Shown here piece after piece: positions 1-7,850 of a stretch of DNA of 64,000 nt. Both the position numbers and the translations under genes were made by a program. The stretch's first letter is position 1; every line of letters begins with the position of its first letter. This stretch comes from Beutenbergia cavernae DSM 12333 (GTDB lineage: Bacteria; Actinomycetota; Actinomycetes; Actinomycetales; Beutenbergiaceae). The stretch is taken from contig NC_012669.1 of assembly GCF_000023105.1 (NCBI RefSeq), positions 2,047,025 to 2,111,024 of the forward strand, read 5' to 3'. Below the pieces are notes generated by a model, which saw only the letters and a program-made list of their open reading frames with translations, did no database searches and was not told where the DNA came from.

Positions 1-411
1 CGACGCGAGGGCCGCACCGAACCAGGCGTGGTCGTCCGACGTGTGGTTCGGGACCAGGTCGACGATCACGCGCAGCCCGAGCTGGTGGGCGCGGGCGATG
101 AGCTCGTCGACGTGGTCGAGCGTGCCGAAGAGCGGGTCCACGTCCCGGTAGTCGGCGACGTCGTAGCCGGCGTCGGCCTGGGGGCTGCGGTAGAAGGGGG
201 AGAGCCAGACGGCGTCGACGCCGAGCCGCGCGAGGTGCCCGAGCCGCGACGTGATGCCGGGGATGTCGCCGTACCCGTCGCCGTCGGAGTCCGCGAACGA
301 GCGCGGGTACACCTGGTAGATGACGGCGGAGCGCCACCACGCCGTCGGGCCGTCGTGCGCCGACGAGACGAGCGTCGTCGTCGTGGTCGTCAGGTCCGTC
401 GGTGCCGTCAT
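1..411 (-). CDS. GH13 alpha-glucosidase/alpha-amylase family protein, N-terminal part
   Basis: Only the first 137 codons lie in the window; the gene runs off the left edge on the minus strand. Reading from the ATG at 411 gives a Thr-rich start, then WWRSAVIYQVYPRSF, the opening of the GH13 (beta/alpha)8 barrel, then a calcium-site-like DSDGDGYGD stretch. Conserved region GYDVADY follows, and then region I (DLVPNHTSD). This layout is typical of oligo-1,6-glucosidase, alpha-glucosidase or trehalose-type enzymes that hydrolyse alpha-glucosidic bonds in the cytoplasm. No signal peptide is visible. The catalytic Asp and Glu residues would lie outside the window, so substrate specificity cannot be judged. 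It is divergent from dgt. Confidence 0.9.
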   Translation of the reverse strand, partial: MTAPTDLTTTTTTLVSSAHDGPTAWWRSAVIYQVYPRSFADSDGDGYGDIPGITSRLGHLARLGVDAVWLSPFYRSPQADAGYDVADYRDVDPLFGTLDHVDELIARAHQLGLRVIVDLVPNHTSDDHAWFGAALAS

Positions 412-521
412 GGGCCCATTGTTCGCCCGGCCCCGCGGCGGACAAAATCGAGCGAGAGGTCGGGGCCGAACGCCGCGAACGCGGGCGGGGCAGCCGCGCC
501 CCGCCGTCGACACCGCCGCAC

Positions 522-527
522 TACGCT
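522..527 (+). promoter_or_regulatory. -10 box (TACGCT) for dgt
   Basis: TACGCT fits TANNNT. It lies 5 nt before a GTG at 533 and 8 nt before the ATG at 536, so the dgt transcript is probably leaderless. No Shine-Dalgarno sequence is present and no clear -35 box is seen. Confidence 0.5.
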
Positions 528-535
528 CGGTGGTG

Positions 536-1819
536 ATGACCTCCTCCGAGCTCGACACGCGCTCCGGCGCCGCGTATGTGCGCGGCGACTGGGAGCGGTG
601 GTTGCCGGAGCCGGCGAAGAGCCCGCGGCGGACGCCGTTCGAGCGGGACCGCGCACGGGTGGTGCACTCGTCGGCGCTGCGGCGGCTGGGCGCGAAGACG
701 CAGGTGCTCGGACCGGGCACCGACGACTTCGTGCGCACGCGGCTGACCCACTCGCTCGAGGTGGCGCAGGTGGGTCGTGAGCTCGGGAAGCTGCTGGGCT
801 GCGACCCGGACGTGGTCGACACGGCGTGCCTCGCGCACGACCTCGGGCACCCGCCGTTCGGCCACAACGGCGAGACGGCGCTCGCCGACGCCGCGGACGG
901 GGCAGGGGGCTTCGAGGGGAACGCGCAGACGTTCCGGATCCTCACCCGCCTCGAGCCCAAGACGTTCACGCCGGACGGGGTCGGCGTCGGGCTCAACCTC
1001 ACGCGGGCGAGCCTGGACGCCGCCACGAAGTACCCGTGGCGGCGGGGCGACGGCCCGCTGCGGCGCGACGGACGTCCGAACCGCAAGTTCGGGGTCTACG
1101 ACGACGACCTCGAGCTGTACGCGTGGATGCGGGAGGGAGCGCCGCACGGGGAGCGGTGCCTCGAGGCTCAGGTGATGGATCTTGCCGACGACATCTCCTA
1201 CTCGGTGCACGACGTCGAGGACGCGATCGTCGGCGGCCGCGTGGACCCCGCGCGGCTCCGGTCGCCCCACGAGCAGGACCGCATCGTGGCGCAGGCCCGC
1301 GACTGGTACGACCCGGAGGTCTCCGACGACGAGCTGCACACCGCGTTGACGACGCTGCTCGGTGCGCCGTTCTGGGTGGATGCCTACGACGGGTCCCGCC
1401 GCTCGCTGGCCGCCATCAAGGACATGACGAGCCAGCTGATCGGGCGGTTCGCCGGCGCTGCGGTGGACGCGACGCGCGAGGCCTACGGGTGGGGGCGCCT
1501 CACGCGTTACTCCGCCTCGCTGCAGGTGCCGGGCGCGACGACGGCGGAGATCGCCGTGCTCAAGGGGGTCGCGGCGCTGTACGTCATGGCGCCGCGCGAG
1601 CACGAGCCGCTGTACACGTACCAGCGACGCGTGCTGACCGACCTCGTGGAGGTCCTGCTCGAGCGGGCCGAGCTCGCCCTGGAGGAGCACTTCCTCGTGG
1701 ACTACCGGCGGGCGGACGACGACGCCGGGCGGCTGCGCGTCGTCGTCGACCAGGTGTCCTCGCTCACCGACGTGTCGGCGATGGCGTGGCACGCCCGGCT
1801 GTGCCGGCCTCCCGACTGA
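536..1819 (+). CDS. dgt: Deoxyguanosinetriphosphate triphosphohydrolase-like protein
   Basis: A 427-residue HD-domain protein. The metal-binding HD signature is visible: His72 in LTHSLEV and the His101-Asp102 pair in LAHDLGHPPFGHNGE, where the following HPPFGH segment is characteristic of dNTP triphosphohydrolases. Family members split dNTPs into deoxynucleoside and tripolyphosphate. Actinobacterial copies usually sit next to dnaG, as here, although an LLM-class gene intervenes on the other strand. I chose the ATG at 536; the GTG at 533 directly before it is an alternative. In-frame codons further upstream encode low-complexity sequence and overlap the GH13 start. The stop codon abuts the stop of the convergent downstream gene (shared TGATCA). 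Confidence 0.93.
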   Translation: MTSSELDTRSGAAYVRGDWERWLPEPAKSPRRTPFERDRARVVHSSALRRLGAKTQVLGPGTDDFVRTRLTHSLEVAQVGRELGKLLGCDPDVVDTACLAHDLGHPPFGHNGETALADAADGAGGFEGNAQTFRILTRLEPKTFTPDGVGVGLNLTRASLDAATKYPWRRGDGPLRRDGRPNRKFGVYDDDLELYAWMREGAPHGERCLEAQVMDLADDISYSVHDVEDAIVGGRVDPARLRSPHEQDRIVAQARDWYDPEVSDDELHTALTTLLGAPFWVDAYDGSRRSLAAIKDMTSQLIGRFAGAAVDATREAYGWGRLTRYSASLQVPGATTAEIAVLKGVAALYVMAPREHEPLYTYQRRVLTDLVEVLLERAELALEEHFLVDYRRADDDAGRLRVVVDQVSSLTDVSAMAWHARLCRPPD

Positions 1820-2590
1820 TCAGCGCTGGGCGTCGCGCCAGGCGATCCACTTCTCGACCAGCGACAGGTCGTAGTCCGGACCGCTCGCCCCGATCGTGAA
1901 CAGCGTGGCCCCGGCGTCGACGAGCGGCTGCGCGACGGCCTCCGGCGGTGCGCTGACGCCGATGGACCGTTCGACGAGGGTCGCCGTGTCGCGTCCGACG
2001 GCGGCCCCGTGCTCGTCGAGGATCGCACTCTTGCGGCGCAGCGTCGTGACGTCGCCGAACGAGTGCCAGGCGTCGGCGTGCTCGGCGACGATCCGCAGCG
2101 TCTTCTTCTCGCCGCCACCCCCGATGAGGATCGGGATGTCCCGCGTCGGGGTGGGGTTCGACGCGGCCCATCGCGCCTTGATCCGGGGCATGGCCTCGGC
2201 CAGGTCGGCGATGCGGGCACCCGCCGTGCCGAACTCGTAGCCGAAGTCGTCGTAGTCCCGCTCGAACCAGCCGGCACCGATGCCGAGGATGAGCCGGCCG
2301 CCGGACATGTGGTCGACGGTGCGGGCCATGTCGGCGAGGAGATCGGGGTTGCGGTACGAGTTGCACGTGACCAGCGCGCCGATCTCGACCCGCTCGGTCT
2401 GCTCGGCCCAGGCGCCGAGCATGGTCCAGCACTCGAAGTGCTTGCCGTCTGCGTCCCCGCGGAGCGGGAAGAAGTGGTCCCAGTTGAAGATGATGTCGAC
2501 GCCGAGGTCCTCGGACCGGCGGACGGCGTCGCGGATGGCCGAGTAGTCGGCGTGCTGGGGCTGGATCTGGACGGCGATGCGCAGGGTCAC
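1820..2590 (-). CDS. LLM-class (luciferase-like) F420-dependent oxidoreductase
   Basis: A 256-residue protein with a bacterial-luciferase-like TIM barrel. Near the N-terminus are the segments DIIFNWDHFFPL and ALVTCNSYRNP, followed by TVDHMSGGRLILGIGAGW; all are typical of actinobacterial F420-dependent LLM enzymes. Such proteins transfer a hydride from reduced F420 (or FMN) to varied substrates, and the substrate here cannot be deduced. The start is the GTG at 2590, 6 nt after a TAACGT box. The gene lies between dgt and dnaG on the opposite strand, ends against dgt, and diverges from dnaG across about 90 bp. It is a single-gene unit. Confidence 0.85.
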   Translation of the reverse strand: MTLRIAVQIQPQHADYSAIRDAVRRSEDLGVDIIFNWDHFFPLRGDADGKHFECWTMLGAWAEQTERVEIGALVTCNSYRNPDLLADMARTVDHMSGGRLILGIGAGWFERDYDDFGYEFGTAGARIADLAEAMPRIKARWAASNPTPTRDIPILIGGGGEKKTLRIVAEHADAWHSFGDVTTLRRKSAILDEHGAAVGRDTATLVERSIGVSAPPEAVAQPLVDAGATLFTIGASGPDYDLSLVEKWIAWRDAQR

Positions 2591-2607
2591 GCCGCTACGT
2601 TAGCGGC
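2591..2607 (-). promoter_or_regulatory. Palindromic leaderless promoter of the LLM gene
   Basis: GCCGCTA and TAGCGGC form a perfect 7-bp inverted repeat around CGT. Read on the minus strand it contains TAACGT (2597-2602), a TANNNT box ending 6 nt before the GTG at 2590. The palindrome therefore covers both the -10 element and the transcription start, and could be an operator or simply coincident symmetry. Confidence 0.45.
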
Positions 2608-2668
2608 GCGGCGCCGTCGTCGTCCTGCGCCCTGGGGACCGAACGGACGAGGAGCCGCCGCGGCGACC

Positions 2669-2674
2669 TAGACT
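2669..2674 (+). promoter_or_regulatory. -10 box (TAGACT) for dnaG
   Basis: TAGACT, a TANNNT box, ends 6 nt before the dnaG GTG at 2681. No Shine-Dalgarno sequence precedes the GTG, so the dnaG mRNA is probably leaderless. The -35 region is weak. Confidence 0.55.
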
Positions 2675-2680
2675 CGCCTC

Positions 2681-4684
2681 GTGGCAGGCCGCATCCGACG
2701 TGAGGACATCGGGGCGGTGCGCGAGAAGGCCCGCATCGAGGAGATCGTCGGGGACCACGTCTCGCTGCGCAGCGCGGGCGTCGGCTCGATGAAGGGTCTG
2801 TGCCCGTTCCACGACGAGCGGACGCCGTCGTTCCACGTCAGGCCGCAGCTGGGGCTCTGGCACTGCTTCGGCTGCGACGAGGGCGGCGACGTCATCTCGT
2901 TCGTGCAGAAGATCGACCACCTGACGTTCACGGAGGCGATCGAGCGGCTCGCCGCCCGGACCGGCGTCGTGCTGCGGTACGAGGACGACGGCGGCGGCAC
3001 GTCGCGCCCGCGGGAGGAGCCGGGGCGGCGCCAGCGGCTCGTCGAGGCGCACCGGATCGCGTCCGAGTACTACGCGGAGCAGCTCGCCGCGCCCGAGGCC
3101 GAGCCCGCGCGAACGTTCCTGGCGGAGCGCGGGTTCGACCGTGCCGCCGCGCAGACGTTCGGGGTGGGCTACGCGCCGAAGGGCTGGGACCACCTGCTGC
3201 GGCACCTGCGCGGGCGCGGGTTCACGGAGGCCGAGCTGGCGGCGAGCGGGCTCGTGTCCCAGGGGAACCGGGGCCACTACGACCGGTTCCGCGGCCGCCT
3301 CATGTGGCCCATCCGGGACATCACCGGCGACGTCATCGGCTTCGGGGCGCGGCACCTGTACGCCGACGACCCCGGTCCGAAGTACCTCAACACGCCCGAG
3401 ACGCCGATCTACCGCAAGTCCCAGGTGCTCTACGGGATCGACGTGGCGAAACGAGAAATCGCGAAGGAGCGGCAGGTCGTCGTCGTCGAGGGCTACACCG
3501 ACGTCATGGCGGCGCACCTCGCCGGCATCGGGACGGCGATCGCGACGTGCGGGACGGCGTTCGGCGCGGATCACGTGCGGATCGTGCGGCGGCTGCTCGG
3601 TGACGCCGCCGACTCCTCGGCGGGCGTGATGCTCGCGAGCGGTCGCGCCGTCGGCGGCGAGGTGATCTTCACGTTCGACGGCGACGAGGCCGGCCAGAAG
3701 GCGGCCCTGCGGGCGTTCGGGGAGGACCAGCAGTTCGCGTCCCAGACGTTCGTGGCCGTCTCGCCCGACGGGCTCGACCCGTGCGACCTTCGCCTGCAGC
3801 GCGGTGACGCGGCCGTGCGCGCTCTCGTCTCCGAGCGGGAGCCGCTGTTCGAGTTCGCGATCCGGTCGGTGCTGGCCCGGGTCGACCTGGACACGCCGGA
3901 GGGGCGGGTCGCGGGATTGCGGGTCGCCGCGCCCGTCGTGGCGCGGATCCGGGACCACGCCCTGCGCGGGGAGTACGCGCGCGAGCTGGCCGGGTGGCTC
4001 GGGATGGACGTCGTGGACGTGCGTCGCGCGGTCGCGTCGGCTCCACGCGGCGACGCCCGCCCGCGGGGCGACGCGCGGTCCGCCGACGGGCGCCCGGACG
4101 GTGGCCGAGGCGAGACGCGGGCCGGCGACGACTCCGGGCGGTCCGCGCAGCGACGTCCGGCACAGCCGTACCCGGACGATCCGGTGGCGAAGCTCGAGCG
4201 CCAGGTGCTCGAGGTGGCGCTGCAGCTCCCCGCATTCGCGGCGGACGCCGGTTTCGACAGCCTCGACGCCGCGGCGTTCCAGGTGCCCGCCTACCGTGCT
4301 GTGCACGATGCCGTGCGGGCCGCCGGGGGAGCGGCGGCGTTCGAGACGTTCCGCGAGCAGCAGCGCGCCGCCGGCGCCGCCGACGTGGACCGGGCAGCGG
4401 CGGCCGCCTGGTCCGACGCGGTGCTGGAGGGTGCGGTCGGCCCGCTCGCCTCGCTCGTGACGGAGCTCGCCGTCGCACCTCTGCCCGCCGACCGCGAGGA
4501 GGCCCTCGGTGGGTACGCGCGAGGCGTGGTGCGAGCGGTCGTCCGCCTCGGTGTCACGCGCAAGATCGGGGACATCAGGGGGCGGCTGCAGCGGATGGAT
4601 GCCGCGAGCGAGGAGTACCAGGCGGCGTTCGCGGAGCTGCTCGTGCTCGAGCAGGAGCGACGGGGTCTGACTGACGCGAGCTGA
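2681..4684 (+). CDS. dnaG: DNA primase
   Basis: A 667-residue primase that makes RNA primers for DNA replication. The N-terminal CHC2 zinc finger has ligands Cys41, His44, Cys62 and Cys65 (CPFH...HCFGC). The TOPRIM catalytic core shows Glu270 in VVEGYTDV and the metal-binding Asp333-Gly-Asp335 in FTFDGDEAG. The C-terminal helicase-interaction domain (about residues 500-660) follows an Arg/Gly/Asp-rich disordered linker (about 450-490). Between LRRLLGD and GEVIFTF, about 18 extra residues (near 308-325) are inserted in the TOPRIM domain. The start is the leaderless GTG at 2681. The next gene begins 9 nt after the stop. Confidence 0.97.
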   Translation: MAGRIRREDIGAVREKARIEEIVGDHVSLRSAGVGSMKGLCPFHDERTPSFHVRPQLGLWHCFGCDEGGDVISFVQKIDHLTFTEAIERLAARTGVVLRYEDDGGGTSRPREEPGRRQRLVEAHRIASEYYAEQLAAPEAEPARTFLAERGFDRAAAQTFGVGYAPKGWDHLLRHLRGRGFTEAELAASGLVSQGNRGHYDRFRGRLMWPIRDITGDVIGFGARHLYADDPGPKYLNTPETPIYRKSQVLYGIDVAKREIAKERQVVVVEGYTDVMAAHLAGIGTAIATCGTAFGADHVRIVRRLLGDAADSSAGVMLASGRAVGGEVIFTFDGDEAGQKAALRAFGEDQQFASQTFVAVSPDGLDPCDLRLQRGDAAVRALVSEREPLFEFAIRSVLARVDLDTPEGRVAGLRVAAPVVARIRDHALRGEYARELAGWLGMDVVDVRRAVASAPRGDARPRGDARSADGRPDGGRGETRAGDDSGRSAQRRPAQPYPDDPVAKLERQVLEVALQLPAFAADAGFDSLDAAAFQVPAYRAVHDAVRAAGGAAAFETFREQQRAAGAADVDRAAAAAWSDAVLEGAVGPLASLVTELAVAPLPADREEALGGYARGVVRAVVRLGVTRKIGDIRGRLQRMDAASEEYQAAFAELLVLEQERRGLTDAS

Positions 4685-4693
4685 GAGGGACAC

Positions 4694-5269
4694 ATGACCG
4701 ACGTGGATCCGGACGTCGTCACGACGTCGCGCCTCGTGGTGCGCCCGCCCCGCGAGGCCGATCGGGAGCGGTTCGTGGAGTTCTTCGGCGCCGAGGACTT
4801 CATGGTGTTCTACCCACGGGTCCTCACCGAGGCCGAGGCCAACGACCGCTTCGACCACATGCTCGACGTCTGCCGGACCATCCCGTTCGGCAAGCAGCCG
4901 GTGGTCGAGCGCTCCTCGGGTCGAGTCGTGGGGTACACGGGCGTCGACTACATCGACATCGAGGGCACGACCTGGCTGGAGTGGGGATGGCGGCTCATCC
5001 CGGAGTGTCGCGGTCGCGGGTACGCCACGGAGGCCGGCCGGGCGCTGCTCGCGAAGGCCAACCAGGTGCACGACGGTGAGCTGCTGGCCATGATCGACCC
5101 GGCGAACCTTCCCTCGCAGAACGTGTGCCGCAAGCTCGGGTTCAGGTTCTGGAAGCAGGCGCCCGTGGACGGCGCGACGCACAACCTGTACACCCTTCGC
5201 GTCGGCGGCGCGGCCCCCTCTGGAGGGCCGGCCGACGTGCTGGCGCGTCCTGACGACGAAGGCCCCTGA
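4694..5269 (+). CDS. GNAT family N-acetyltransferase
   Basis: A 191-residue protein of the RimJ/RimL-like GNAT group. It opens with TTSRLVVRPPREADRERF, the usual first strand and helix. It then carries the acetyl-CoA pyrophosphate-binding loop ECRGRGYATEAGRALL (around residue 107) and the IDPANLPSQNVCRKLGF motif, where a neighbouring Asn/Ser pair precedes the LGF strand. The acyl acceptor (protein N-terminus, amine or antibiotic) is unknown. It lies 9 nt downstream of dnaG with a weak GAGAGGG ribosome site and probably shares the dnaG transcript. Its stop codon lies inside the left arm of a terminator hairpin. Confidence 0.88.
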   Translation: MTDVDPDVVTTSRLVVRPPREADRERFVEFFGAEDFMVFYPRVLTEAEANDRFDHMLDVCRTIPFGKQPVVERSSGRVVGYTGVDYIDIEGTTWLEWGWRLIPECRGRGYATEAGRALLAKANQVHDGELLAMIDPANLPSQNVCRKLGFRFWKQAPVDGATHNLYTLRVGGAAPSGGPADVLARPDDEGP

Positions 5270-5295
5270 CCGCGCGTCTGCGCTGGTCAGGGGCC
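5261..5295. terminator. Bidirectional terminator between the GNAT gene and tRNA-Asn
   Basis: GGCCCCTGACC (5261-5271) and GGTCAGGGGCC (5285-5295) form a perfect 11-bp stem with a 13-nt loop. No T-tract follows, which is common in high-GC actinobacteria. It separates the convergent dnaG-GNAT and tRNA-Asn transcripts. Confidence 0.75.
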
Positions 5296-5303
5296 TCGTG
5301 GGA

Positions 5304-5379
5304 TGGCTCCCGCAGGTGGACTCGAACCACCAACCGTTCGATTAACAGTCGAATGCTCTGCCAATTGAGCTATGCGGGA
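5304..5379 (-). tRNA. tRNA-Asn (GTT)
   Basis: On the minus strand a complete cloverleaf is readable: acceptor TCCCGCA/TGCGGGA, a D arm, an anticodon loop CTGTTAA giving anticodon GTT, a TTCGAGT T-loop, discriminator G, and an encoded 3' CCA. Length is 76 nt including CCA. It follows dnaG in the order usual for actinobacteria. Confidence 0.97.
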
Positions 5380-5488
5380 TCGCGGGGAAGACTCTAGCAG
5401 GCCGAGGGGTGTGGATCTGCCCGTGCGCCGCGGTCCGACGCGGCCACCGGAGCCCCGGAACGGATGCGTCTGCCGGGAGAGCGCAGCG

Positions 5489-6007
5489 TCAGGGCTCGAG
5501 CCCCGCGGCCGCGCGTGCGTCACGCTCGAGGGCGTCGATCGCGGCCTGCTCGGACGCCGTCCCGCGGAGCCGGCCCACGACCGACACCTGGGAGAGGAGG
5601 GAGTCGTCCTCGGCGCGTCGGATCGCGACACGGACCTTGGCCCCGCCCGGAAGGTCGCGCTCCTGCATGAGGACGATCGACGACTCGACGCGCTCCCGGA
5701 GCGCCGTCGGGAACGCCCGCTCGTCGGACACGAGGCCGAGCGCGCTCTCGTCCCCCTCGATCCAGCGGACATGGATCGACGGTGGCTCGGGCGCCCAGTC
5801 GGCGTGGTCCACCTCGTGCCATCCGCGGCGGTCCCGCACCTGCCATGCGCCGCCGTCCTCGATGACGAGAACGAGGGCGTGCGGCGTGACCACCGCCCAG
5901 CCACCGTCGGTCATCTCCGCCGCGGCCAGCGGCCGGTCTCCCGTTCGAAGGATCCGCGCAGCCTCGCGGGGGAGCCGTGGCGCTCGCCGTGGAACCAGTC
6001 GTGCCAT
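5489..6007 (-). CDS. Conserved hypothetical protein between two tRNA genes
   Basis: A 172-residue protein of unknown function. It starts with a basic segment (MARLVPRRAPRLPREAARIL), followed by alternating hydrophobic and charged strands such as GWAVVTPHALVLVIEDG and WQVRDRRGWHEVDHADW. This pattern suggests a beta-rich, PH-like or barrel fold, ending in an amphipathic helix near the C-terminus. There are no transmembrane segments and no catalytic motif I recognise. The ATG at 6007 lies 6 nt after a TACGGT box, so it is probably leaderless; in-frame codons upstream are less likely starts. It sits alone on the minus strand between tRNA-Asn and the CAT-anticodon tRNA. Confidence 0.75.
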   Translation of the reverse strand: MARLVPRRAPRLPREAARILRTGDRPLAAAEMTDGGWAVVTPHALVLVIEDGGAWQVRDRRGWHEVDHADWAPEPPSIHVRWIEGDESALGLVSDERAFPTALRERVESSIVLMQERDLPGGAKVRVAIRRAEDDSLLSQVSVVGRLRGTASEQAAIDALERDARAAAGLEP

Positions 6008-6013
6008 GCCTCG

Positions 6014-6019
6014 ACCGTA
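6014..6019 (-). promoter_or_regulatory. -10 box (TACGGT) for the 5489-6007 gene
   Basis: Minus-strand TACGGT ends 6 nt before the ATG at 6007, the spacing expected for a leaderless start. Confidence 0.45.
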
Positions 6020-6060
6020 GACCGCCCGTGACTGTGCCCGGACCATAGGATCGTCGCCGC

Positions 6061-6134
6061 GCCCCGTTAGCTCAGCTGGTCAGAGCAGTGGACTCATAAT
6101 CCATCGGTCGCGGGTTCAAGTCCCGCACGGGGCA
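6061..6134 (+). tRNA. tRNA with CAT anticodon (tRNA-Met elongator or tRNA-Ile2)
   Basis: A 74-nt cloverleaf with acceptor GCCCCGT/ACGGGGC, a D arm GCTC...GAGC, an anticodon loop CTCATAA (anticodon CAT), a T-loop TTCAAGT and discriminator A. CC follows the discriminator but the final A of CCA is not encoded. CAT is used by elongator Met and, after lysidine modification by TilS, by Ile2. The GGTCGC-GGTTCAAGTCC region resembles Ile2 tRNAs, but I cannot settle the isotype by eye. An isotype covariance model would decide. Confidence 0.93.
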
Positions 6135-6207
6135 CCGCCCTGGCGTAGCGTGTGGCCGTGGCTGGGAGGCAGTCCGATCGACGCGCGCGCGTGCGGGTGC
6201 GGAGGCC

Positions 6208-6405
6208 ATGATGAACGTGGTCCTGCCTGTGGTGTTCGCGCTCATGGGTATCTCGATGATCATCTTCCGGGAGCGCTTGGCCGACCTGGCGTGGCGTCGG
6301 CGACCATCAGAGGCGTGGCGGCGCTACAACCTGGTGGCGGCCCCGATCGTCGGGGTCCTCATGATCGCGGTGGCAGTCTGGGTCTTCATCGACTGGAGTC
6401 GCTGA
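6208..6405 (+). CDS. Small two-helix membrane protein
   Basis: A 65-residue protein with two predicted transmembrane helices: about residues 3-19 (VVLPVVFALMGISMIIF) and 42-62 (LVAAPIVGVLMIAVAVWVF). They are joined by a basic loop rich in Arg and Trp, and the protein ends in DWSR. No known domain is recognised. An ATG-ATG pair starts the gene; either codon at 6208 or 6211 could be used. It follows the tRNA on the plus strand and converges with the downstream monooxygenase operon. Confidence 0.6.
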   Translation: MMNVVLPVVFALMGISMIIFRERLADLAWRRRPSEAWRRYNLVAAPIVGVLMIAVAVWVFIDWSR

Positions 6406-6417
6406 GCTGAGGCACGC

Positions 6418-6431
6418 GCTCTCGGGAGAGC
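6418..6431. terminator. Possible short hairpin terminator
   Basis: GCTCTC and GAGAGC form a 6-bp stem with a 2-nt centre, between the small membrane-protein gene and the end of the convergent monooxygenase operon. It is weak and has no T-tract. Confidence 0.3.
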
Positions 6432-6461
6432 ACGGGCACCTTCAACCGCCTCGAGCCGGTC

Positions 6462-7850
6462 TCAGCGCACGGCGGCCGCCGTCCGCGCGAGCTGCTCGGC
6501 CAGCGCCGGGTGCGTCTCGTGCGGCTGACGCTGCCCCGCACCGAAGAGACGCTCCCGGAGCGTCTCGCCCGGCGTGTACCGGTCCCGGAGCAGACCACGG
6601 TCGCGCAGGACCGGAACCACGAGATCGACGAAGTCCCGCACCGAGTCGAACGAGACGTCCTGCTTGATGTTGAACCCGTCCACACCCGTCTCCGTCGTCC
6701 AGCGCTCGAGAGCGTCGGCCACCTGGACCGGGCTCCCGACGACCGTGAACTCGCCGCCGCGGGACCTGCTCTGCAGCGCCAGCACGTCGGCCACCGTCTG
6801 GCCCGGCTCGAAGTTCCGGATGAGCATCTCGTACCCGAAGTCCTTGGCGGCGATGATGTCGGCGATCAGGTGCGTCGGGGCGTACCGCGACAGCTCCGGC
6901 GTCCGCCGCGGCTGCTCGAGCGCCTCGCGCGGTGTCCGGTAGGAGTCGTACGCGTTCGCCTTGTCCCACGCCTCCTGCTCCGTGCGCCCCACGATCACCT
7001 TCGCGATCGCGAGGAACGCGAGGTGCGCCGGGTCCCGTCCTGCCTCGACGGCCCGGGCGCGGATGTCAGCGATGTTGCTGCGCACCTTCTCCTTCGTGCC
7101 GCCGCCCACGAAGACCACCTCGGCGTGCCGCGCCGCGAACTCCCGCCCGCGGATCGAGCTCCCCGCCTGGAACAGCACCGGCGTGCGCTGCGGCGACGGC
7201 GCGGACAGGTGCGGGCCGGCCACCGAGAAGTGGTCGCCCACGTGGTTGATGTAGTCGACCTTCGCCGGGTCGGTGTAGACCCGAGCGGCGCGGTCGACGA
7301 CGACGGCGTCGTCGCGCCACGAGTCCTGCCACAGCCGGTACAGCACTGTCAGGTACTCGTCGGCGATCTCGTAGCGCAGGTCGTGCTCGACCTGGTCCGT
7401 CAGCCCGAAGTTCCGGGCGGCGTTGGCGAGGTACGACGTCACGATGTTCCACGCCACGCGCCCGTTGGAGAGATGGTCCAGGGTGCTCAGCCGGCGCGCG
7501 AACGTGAACGGGGGCTCGTACGTCGTCGAGAACGTCGCCGCGAGCCCGAGGTCCCGGGTGGCCGACGCGAGCGCGCCCAGCACGATGAGGGGATCCTCCG
7601 TGGGCACCTGGAACGCCTCCTTCACCGCCGTCGAGAGCCCATCGGTGAACACGTCGTAGGTCCCCAGCACGTCCGCGAGGAAGAGGAGGTCGAACGTGCC
7701 CTCCTCGAGGATCTGGCCGAGCTCGGTCCAGAACTCCACGGTGTGGATCCTGTGCCGCTGGTCCCGGGGATGGGTCCACATCCCGTGCGAGAGGTGGACC
7801 GGCGCCGCCATCTCGAACAGGCTCAGGCGGATCTGCTCAGGCATCGGCAT
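6462..7850 (-). CDS. FMN-dependent monooxygenase of the NtaA/SnaA/DszA family
   Basis: A 462-residue flavin monooxygenase in the family of DszA (dibenzothiophene sulfone), SnaA and NtaA. Recognisable segments are the N-terminal FEMAAPVHLSHGMWTHPRDQ, then GTFDLLFLADVLGTYDVF, STTYEPPFTFARRLSTLDHL and SNGRVAWNIVTSY. A later PVLFQAGSSIRGREFAARHAE corresponds to the flavin-phosphate region. Such enzymes use FMNH2 from a separate reductase to oxidise C-S or C-N substrates. It is the last gene of a six-gene operon; its start overlaps the upstream acyl-CoA-dehydrogenase-like gene by 14 nt. Together with that gene and the importer it is probably used for organosulfur scavenging. The substrate is inferred, not shown. 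Confidence 0.88.
   Translation of the reverse strand: MPMPEQIRLSLFEMAAPVHLSHGMWTHPRDQRHRIHTVEFWTELGQILEEGTFDLLFLADVLGTYDVFTDGLSTAVKEAFQVPTEDPLIVLGALASATRDLGLAATFSTTYEPPFTFARRLSTLDHLSNGRVAWNIVTSYLANAARNFGLTDQVEHDLRYEIADEYLTVLYRLWQDSWRDDAVVVDRAARVYTDPAKVDYINHVGDHFSVAGPHLSAPSPQRTPVLFQAGSSIRGREFAARHAEVVFVGGGTKEKVRSNIADIRARAVEAGRDPAHLAFLAIAKVIVGRTEQEAWDKANAYDSYRTPREALEQPRRTPELSRYAPTHLIADIIAAKDFGYEMLIRNFEPGQTVADVLALQSRSRGGEFTVVGSPVQVADALERWTTETGVDGFNIKQDVSFDSVRDFVDLVVPVLRDRGLLRDRYTPGETLRERLFGAGQRQPHETHPALAEQLARTAAAVR

Noticed and set aside
3600-3660. A sequencing error or frameshift in dnaG
   Set aside because: The reading frame is intact on both sides and the extra residues are encoded in frame.
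2600-5182. An 860-codon open frame antisense to dnaG and the GNAT gene
   Set aside because: It is Arg/Pro/His-rich, lacks any recognisable domain and mirrors the codon bias of the genes on the other strand. Long antisense frames are expected at this GC content.
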